From: Undaria pinnatifida
Taxonomy: Eukaryota > Sar > Phaeophyceae > Laminariales > Alariaceae
Length of the DNA: 64,000 nt
Assembly (NCBI GenBank): GCA_012845835.1
Contig: JABAKD010000027.1
Location: forward strand, 2,217,189 to 2,281,188
Direction of reading: 5' to 3'
Of this stretch, positions 56,504 through 64,000 are shown in pieces. The notes below the pieces were generated by a model that saw only the letters and a list, made by a program, of their open reading frames with translations, had not been told where the DNA came from and searched no databases. Position 1 is the stretch's first letter. The number at the start of each line of letters is the position of its first letter. Position numbers and translations under genes: made by a program.

Positions 56504-58240
56504 AGCATATTCCACTAACGTATCATCACATATTTTTTTTCATGTGCATATTCACCCGAAGTTGTACACATTCTTCACAACTTGTCCTGCATGCAGACGT
56601 TATTTGCGTATTAAGGTCGCGCAAAAAAACGGTTTTGAGCCTATCTATATCAGGTTGACGTGCAGACCAAGCACGCTCGAAATAAGAAACATTTCAACAG
56701 CACCAAAACGAAATCATGTAGGAAGACAAATTAAAGCGATCTACTACTGGTATAACACGCGTTTTTTCTGGACGTATCATGTTCGTCTTGCAACCTTACT
56801 AATCTTCTTGAATCGCGTTCTTCCCAAGTACTCGCACTTTCCCGTGTTTTATTCATTCAAGCCCTGAAGACGCCAACCACAACAACCGCAATTTGCCTTG
56901 GTACTTGCATAACTGGTCAACCTTGGTTTATAGGGTTAAAGCGCGGTCGCTCTTCGGCTGTTCACTTGCATCATGTACGTTATCTAGAGATTTTTTCTTT
57001 GCTTATTAAGGGTGTCCGTCTAGAAGTTTACTTCCTAAATAACGTTGTACCCCCGCCTTCGTTTCCGGCTGTAGGGAACATTTCGCAGATGTTGTAGTAT
57101 ATCTACACGTGTACTAAAAGCACCTCATCGCTCACGCGTTAATTGCTTTTTTCTTCATGTAGCTTGTCCATCGCTGTTGTACGTTGTTGTTGACGCGTAC
57201 CCTATAAATGGTTCATCAAATATTTTTTTTCACGTGCATGTTCACCGGACGAAATTATGCACATTCTTCTCTCGTACAACTCCTGAAGATTATGAACCTA
57301 TATCAGGTTGACGTGCAGACCGAGCACGCTCGAAAGGAGAACCACTTTAACAGCACCAAACGAATCAATTTATAAAGACGAAGTTGAGCAATCTACTAAT
57401 GGTGTTATCACACGCACTTAAGCCCTGCAGACGTCAAGCAAAACAAACGCTCGAGAGTATACCCCCGCAAAATCCAAAATTTTGACAAACAGCTACCGTT
57501 TAGAAATGATGCCAACTTTGGGAATTATCCAGACGGTGCAGACGTTAAGATACACCCGAAGTCGCAAGGGTGCCTTTTCAAAATACAGTATGTTTTCAAT
57601 TTCTCCCTTGTCTCGTTCAGCACCCATCCTCGGTCACGTCGAGGTGCCCAACGGAAAAGGAAGGGCGAGGGGCGTTGGAGCCGCCCCCCGACGACTTTTC
57701 CGTGTTTCATTCGTTCAAGCTCCGCAGACGTCAAGCAAAACAAACTAAAAAAACGAATTAGAGCCATCCTCTACTGGTATTATAACACGCGCTCAAGCCC
57801 AGCAGACCTCAAGCAAAACAAACAAACGCTCAAGCCCTGCAGACGTCAAGCAAAACAAACGCTCGAGAGTATGCCGCCGCAAAATTCGAAACATTACGAT
57901 ATTCGCAACTGACTATCGTTTAGAAATTATTCCAATTTTGTAAATCATCCAGGCGCTGGAGACGTGGAGATACAACCAAAATCGCAGGAGTTCCTCCTCC
58001 GCGTGCGACATTTTTGCAACTTCGCGCTTGTCTCGCTCGGCATCAGTCCTTGTTCACGTCGAGGTGCGGAACGGATACGGCAGGGCGTGGGGTGTTTGAG
58101 CCGCCCCCTGAAGACGGCGCTCGAACGAAGCTATTTTATAAAAAAAAAGTAAAGGACGTCAGCCGTGAGTTCGACGAATTTCAGGTCAATACTCATCTTT
58201 GCAAGCTGCGTTGTTGGTACTTGAAATATACAATATAGAT
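56504..58240 (+). repeat. Older repeat array, part right of the copia element
   Basis: Two related unit types are visible. The first (56504-56870, continued from 48928) matches 57200-57440: atattttttttca-gtgcat, gttgacgtgcagacc, agcacgctcgaaa. The second, about 412 bp, starts cgtcaagcaaaacaaacgct at 57428 and 57840 and contains gtttagaaat-at-ccaa, a gagatac-acc patch, gtcgaggtgc and ggcgt-g-agccgcccc. Frames across it are short and unrelated to known proteins. Confidence 0.75.
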
Positions 58241-60943
58241 GAGTTTTTATTTGGAGAGTCTTATTTTTGGTCTACTATAATGGTAAGTGTTGGTATTTTT
58301 ACTTTGGGTGGGGAATTCTGAGCTAGATTTGGCCGAGAGTTCCAGTTCTGCGAATCGCATACTGAGGCCGAGACGAAAAAAAACTCCTGACCGAATCCCC
58401 CAGAAAAAAATTGATCCTTTATATATATTTATGTATAACACATAGCAAGTGAATCCCTATGTGAGCTCGCCTGCAAGAGGGTGGTCGCTAACCATGGCAA
58501 CCACCTAATCAGCCAATGTTGCCTATACCCATGCGTACAAAAGGCCCGGCACATTCTGAAAAGAGGTAAAGAAACGAAAGAGCAAACTAGAAAATGAAAT
58601 AATACTTCAGTAGATAGCTAGGAAAGTAAAGAAAACATCATATTAGCATATCCGGGATATTTACTGAAAACGTCATTGGGCACACCGAATATATTTAATA
58701 CGTTGCTATCAACACGGAGAAATTCGTCGATCGCCCGCCGTCACCCGATCGCTCGCTCGCTTGCTCGCACGCCGTCGTTCGCCCGCCGCAGCCTTCGGGC
58801 AAACTTTGGTCGCTTCCGTCGCTCGCCCGCCGCCGTTCGCCCGCTCGCTCGATCGCCCGCCGTCGTTCGATCGCCCGCCGTCGATCTTGTATTCGTTATA
58901 GTCAGGTCCACAAAACCACAGCAACGAATGACGTCACCCGGCACATGATAACGAACAGCAGTCGCACGCAGTAGCACTGCAGCAGCAACAAGATAGCAAC
59001 ACACATATAAGCAGAAGCATTGCATGACAGACATGTACAAGTAACTGTTCGTACGCACGTCGTACAGCAGCATCAGGTCGTATAATGTAAAGGTGAGGCA
59101 CGTCTGGCAAGCAGCGTACCGAGAGGTGACCTCATATCCAGCTAGTGCGTCTAAGACTCAAAAACTGGTCTAGATCAGGAATCTGGATTTCTGAGACGAT
59201 AGGGGCATCAAATCTTTACATACATTTATTGAAGCGAAACATTATCATAGTACCAACAATGCGTGCATACCCGCAAAAAATAGGTTATATGAAACCTCCA
59301 GTGAAAAGAAGAACAAAAATACTCGTTGCGACTATCCATCGATAACGAATATTCATGCCAATCTGTTGAAACGTTGAAAAAAAACTGTTTTCATGAGTGG
59401 TACAGGAAATCGAAACCGCGACGTTCGAAACAAGACCAACCTATATAAATCGTTTGAGCTACTCAACATTTCAAACTTATCAACCCAACCTGATGTGAAT
59501 CAGCATGCACGCGTAAAACTTCTTCTGTGAAAATGTATTGGGTAAAAAACATCGTCACTAGCACTTACTCCGAGGACTCGAAGAGAGCACGGCCGAGGAC
59601 GCCCCCGGCAGAGTAGGGAGGCGCGCGCAAGGTGAGGCACGTCCAGAAACCAGCACGCCGAGAGGTGTGGACCTCAGCCGAAGTTACCTTGCAGACGACT
59701 CAGAACCTGGTCTAAATAGGAGCCCTCGGCTGCTCTCGGGTGCGAGCACCAACAACATGTTTTTTAACGTTGTTACTTTAAAACTGGCACATTGAAACGT
59801 TGGTCGGATTGCGCAAACGAATATCTTCGAAGTGATGCTTCGGGTGAAATTTTGAGCTCCTCACCTATAAAAGAGCTCGGAAACTTCTGCTGCACCCCTA
59901 GCACGGGGTTACTCAAGAAGGGAATAGTAAGAGGGAAAACAGATCACCTCTGTGAGTCTCGAACTAAAGTTGTTAACTTCAAAGACCTTGGTAATTTCTA
60001 TTATGAACATGATATCAAAGTTCAAAATATATGTTTGGAGTCGGATTGCGCTCGCGTGAGATGCGCGGCAAACCGTATACATATATGAACCTCAGCATGA
60101 AGAGAAGCGTTGGCAATAATAATACTTTGATGGTGTGCATACGGCTTCGTGCGACGAAGGCGTAACATGATATGTTGTACTTGTGGGGTGCCGGCCAGCG
60201 TGCTGGATATCCCTTCCACCACCCACAACCGGAGACCTGTGGCGCTCGCTTGAGGGGGGACAACGCACGGCATCGGATTGGCTCACGATTTCCAGTTGCT
60301 GTAGAACCCGAACAGAGTAGACAGAGTCAAGCATACCTAACGTGGTTTCAGGCAGGAAACTCTGCGCCGTTCTGGGCTTATTATGCCACTCGCGGTGTGT
60401 TGTTGTTTCTTGGCTCCAACATAACCTGTGTTTGGCTCCCAATGGCAAGGGTATCCCTGCGGTTGGCCTCTGCTATAAAAAACAATAGAAGACGCGTGCT
60501 ACGATGGAGGTGCACCCCTTTTTTTCTGAGGCTCCTCAATTTTGGAGCTTAAGACATCTCCCCGAAACTGTTTTAGAGAAAAACGAAACTGCCACGGGAT
60601 GAAAACTCCATTGCCGAGGGACACGACGAGAATCATGCAAAATAATGGATAAGTTACGACGATTTTGGGATAAGGAGCTCCGTCATTTAGAAACCATTTC
60701 AGAAGAAAAGTGCAACATCTATCCTAGCATGCGTGAGAATCGCTGCCGAACACAGTCAAATTTACGCCGAGCCAAGCTGCAAACTCACGTTCCTTCACGC
60801 AAATCGTTATCTCATACCTAAAACATGCGCGTCTTTACCTGAACATCAACCAATCGCTTCTTCCCGGCGGGACATCACTTGTTTCACCGTTCGATCGTTT
60901 GGCAGCGCAGGGACGGTGCCGGTGGAAGCGACCAGCACGAGGA
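58241..60943. other. Intergenic DNA upstream of the glycosyltransferase gene
   Basis: A GC-rich array at 58733-58880 is built on cgctcgcccgccgtcg-type units. A diverged direct repeat (aggtgaggcacgtc, then ccgagaggtg and ctggtcta) occurs at about 59090 and 59630. A plus-strand frame at 59792-60088 has no known motif. The promoter of the next gene should be near 60.6-60.9 kb but no element could be assigned. Confidence 0.4.
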
Positions 60944-63900
60944 ATGAAAGTTTCCCACCCCGAGATGTGGGTGATTGCTCTCGGATGCCTGTCTACCCTG
61001 TTCGTGACCATCGCAGGAAACTCAACATCCATTGGACCAGATGAGGCGTGCGCAGACTTTGCAGCTGGCGAAAATTCAACGTCGGCATGGACGATGGCCG
61101 AGTGCACCGAGGTTTGGACCCAATTTGTCGACACGATCCCAAACGGCCTACAAGATCGTCAGCGCTATGCAGATGGCTGGAGGAGGACAACAAAGGAGTT
61201 GAGGCGCTTGAGGTCCCCATGCTTCTGTGCTTCGTACGGAGGGGGTGACGGCGTAGGAAGCATCACCATGCGTCTTCTGGCCTCCTGGATTTTCTCGGAG
61301 GAAATGGGTTGTGACTGGGTGACGCCCAATTGGGGCAAGCAGCATGTTCGGGGGGGAAACGGTGCTGTGCTTTACTGCCATGGAACTGCTACAAGCGAGG
61401 ATCTTAAAAAGCCCAGGCTGAGAGAGTCTACACCGGCGGAGAGGTATCCCTGTTCGGTCGTGGATTGGCTTTCCTATTTCCAGTTCGGCGTACCGTCGGT
61501 CAACCTGCCCAGGGGGGCTAAATTCAGACTAATTGAGGTAACATTTCTGCATAACTCTGGGTGCCAGTTAGCCACATTTTTGATGCTGCAAATATCATTC
61601 CACAGGATCGCACGGTCGTTTGTCCCCGCAAATCATGTTGCAGTTTTATCGGGATAAGGAAAGACACCGGATATGAAAGTGTACATTCTGCCGTCGTTAT
61701 TGCCTGGTATGTCCCTACCATTATTACAGGTCGGCCCGGCATCTTTCAATCAACTTGAGGTGAAGAATTGGTCGATAACCGAGGATGGGCTCACGGATCA
61801 AAGCTGGGACCGTATAATGTTCAGATACCACGTGTCTTATGCAAGCCGGTCCCTTGTATCAGTCGGAAACTGGGATGCGGACAGGCGGCGGCTAGTTCGC
61901 CAAGGTATGGAACGGGCTCGGCACAATTTTCATGTGCACCCACGACCATGGTGCGTGAAAAGAAATACCAAAGCCGTTTGATCCTCTTCCTTCGACGAAC
62001 TCAATCCGTCGTGGCGTGAGCGTGTTGTCATGAACGTGTTGGACGTTCTAGTTTGAAAAAGCGCACAGGTTGATAGCTGTGAAGATTGATTGTCCTTCTG
62101 AGGCATCGGTCTTCGATTTTAATATATCCGTGCTTCGTTCGTGTGTGTATTGCATCCCTTTGGAGGTGTGATGGTTGGTCACGCCCATCTCGTTCCGATT
62201 CGGGCCTACCGTTTGCCGCGAAGACCATACACATAAAAAATCTGTACGCAACTCGTTTGGCGATGCCCTGGTGATTGGGCTATGCTGGAGGGCACCGACA
62301 ACTGACGTTGTGGTCGTATAAAGGGAAATATATATATATATATATATGACACTGACGTTGCCGTTTCGTGCCTTGTGCGGCTCTTGTTTCGAACTGTCCA
62401 CAGGTACGACGAAAATCCGAAATGTGACTTCCATCCGGACAGGCTCAATTTCGCAATCCACGTTCGCATGGGAGATAGACGAGCTATTTTAGGGGAAAGC
62501 GGGCAGTACTTCCTCCTTCTGGAGCGGTTTATGGGTACTGTTTCGGCAGAGGTTGTTCGAAGGGGACTGGAGCCGCCTCTCTTCCACGTTTTCTCGGAGA
62601 CGCTGCTTCCTTGCCCATCAGAAGACACTGGACTATTCGACGAGTTCCCTTCATGGCCAGTGCATCAGGTTTGGAATCAAGATTACGTAGCAACGCCTTT
62701 GTATTACGCCTGGGAACATTTTTAGCAGTGGGGTATTTTTCTAAACTACTACAGTATGTTCCGTTTGATTCCTCGGTAGTAGTAGTAGTAGTAGTAGTTG
62801 TTGTTGTTGTTGTTGCTGTTGTTGTTGCTGTTGTTGTTCTTCAACTCGCATAATCAAGTCCTTGATCACAGGACTGGTCCCATTCATTCCGGAATGGAAG
62901 AATGTTCCAGCAAAAAACACGAGCATGTCAAATACACGCACATATCATAGATGGGGCCACTCATGCATCCGCCAAAAAGTATTAAAGAATGAAGTGGAAA
63001 TCCAGCCTACGTACGCGGCAGGCCCATACTGGTACATACACCTCAAGACCGGCATATGAAAAACGGCTACACCTCTCGCGACCCAGGAAACCCAACCAAT
63101 GTCTTAATCCGCGGAGAAGCATGAAGAACTAATAGCTAAGGAGAAAAAAATGAAAGAACGAGCGACGTGGAAAACGAATAATGGAAATTATTACGTACGT
63201 AGTAAGTTACGTAGACTCGCGAGCTGGACTGAGTAGCGAGGTAACGCCAGCTGCACACATCGCTACGAAAATAAACCAACGAGAAAATTCTAGTCCGGTC
63301 TAAGCCAGCGGAAACGGAATAAGACTACCACGGATACATTTCATGTACTACCTATCACTACGCATGGGTACGATAGACTCAAGTCAATTGGAAAATATAT
63401 AAAATGAAATGAAATTAGGGGAAGCAAGAAAAGGAAACAACACCATGTTAGCAGACGCTAGCAATCGACAAATTAAAGACGGCATTGAGCACATAGAGGG
63501 TATCAGTGCAAAAAGTGCATGTGGTACATTGGTGTGACTTGGAGCAATCCAATTTAACCAGCAACCAATGTATGACCCCACTCTACATTGCCTCTGTTAG
63601 TCCCTCGCAGCGTTAGTACGTACCCCACGTCTGCACAAATGCCCGTTTGCAGCTTGCGTCAAAGTTCCTTATCCTAAAGAAGCTATTGGAAAAATATCGA
63701 CTGATCGTGTACGAACGACCTTTGGTTGACCTTTCCAGGTTCCGGAGTGCTTGACGGCAAAGGTGCCCGATCACTGCCCTGAAAGTGAAATGGGCAAACC
63801 ATGCATCCCCGACCGATCGGGGATGTTCAACGTGGTTGGAATGCCTGCTGTTCTCCACGTAAGCCCAGACGTGCACAACGCCATCTCGTGCATGATTCAA

Positions 63901-64000
63901 GCGGATGGCTTGTTGATGGGATGCAGCACGTTCGGACAACTCGCTGGTCTCCTTTCCAAGGGGATTTCGTTTTTCTCCATGCATTGCAGTGGCGATGAAA
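60944..64000 (+). CDS. Glycosyltransferase-like (fucosyltransferase-type HVRxGD) gene, 5' part
   Basis: Exons read as 60944-61537; one starting at 61606 (its 3' end lies between about 61672 and 61729); one ending at 61848; 62404-62668; and 63739 to beyond the window. The ATG at 60944 gives a short N-terminus with a hydrophobic segment (MWVIALGCLSTLFVTIAG), as in Golgi enzymes. Motifs: GDGVGSITMRLLASWIFSEE then MGCDWVTPNWGKQ, placed like the GGLGNQ-type donor loop of fucosyltransferases; SYASR joined in phase to YDENPKCDFHPDRLNFAIHV and RMGD (H-V-R-x-G-D); FHVFSETLLPC; and near the end QADGLLMGCSTFGQLAGLLS then KGISFFS. Known: HxRxGD and a late S-T/S-F motif bind GDP-fucose in GT-B fold fucosyltransferases. 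Donor and acceptor sugars cannot be fixed here. The joint between the second and third exon is unresolved. Confidence 0.75.
62325..62348. repeat. TA microsatellite in an intron
   Basis: About 11 TA units in the intron before the HVRxGD exon, about 55 bases upstream of its acceptor. Confidence 0.9.
62776..62838 (+). repeat. GTA/GTT trinucleotide microsatellite in an intron
   Basis: About seven gta units pass into about fourteen gtt or gct units, inside the intron 62669-63738 of the glycosyltransferase gene. Confidence 0.95.

Overview
The window is nuclear DNA of a eukaryote, not a bacterial or plasmid sequence. The evidence is spliced genes with GT-AG introns, LTR, DIRS-type, hAT-type and pogo-type mobile elements, TTAGGG-like interstitial repeats, Pol III-type promoter boxes and abundant microsatellites. 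The two recognisable host genes encode a PC-esterase/TBL-like protein and an HVRxGD-type glycosyltransferase. Together with moderate GC, short introns and the mix of elements, they suggest a stramenopile macroalga such as a brown alga. That assignment is inference and cannot be proved from the sequence alone.

Layout. 0-2.3 kb: nothing recognised. 2.35-5.50 kb (+): a six-exon gene for a type II membrane PC-esterase (GDSL at an exon junction, terminal DCLH motif). 5.8-11.2 kb: a decayed Ty1/copia element on the minus strand (RNase H, RT, linker), interrupted by about 1.3 kb of foreign DNA and bracketed by a 72-bp inverted repeat. 11.4-17.6 kb: simple repeats, including about 280 bp of TATC, G-rich arrays, two telomere-like patches and the first copy of a dispersed repeat family. 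17.6-24.7 kb: two DIRS-like tyrosine-recombinase retrotransposons head to head, with a pogo-like MITE between their inverted repeats; the plus-strand copy has three tandem copies of its RT core. 24.7-45 kb: mostly repeat-derived DNA, with 290-bp SINE-like tandem repeats, tRNA-like patches, a tRNA-His-like sequence and two weak candidate genes. 45.1-47.9 kb: an hAT transposase pseudogene. 48.9-56.5 kb: a nearly complete Ty1/copia element with 396-bp LTRs of about 98% identity, disabled by several separate lesions and inserted into an older repeat array (48.4-58.2 kb). 60.9-64.0 kb (+): the 5' part of a spliced glycosyltransferase gene that runs off the window.

How it fits together. The two host genes flank about 55 kb of nested mobile DNA. 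Both products carry an N-terminal membrane segment and belong to families that act in the Golgi on glycans, one as an acyl-transfer/esterase protein and one as a sugar transferase, so both may serve cell-wall or glycoprotein polysaccharide synthesis. There is no operon-like linkage. I did not find a clearly new multi-gene system. The most unusual structures are the triplicated RT core in the DIRS element, the copia polyprotein with stop codons inside a coding minisatellite, and an inverted 32-nt insert at a tandem duplication that points to template switching.
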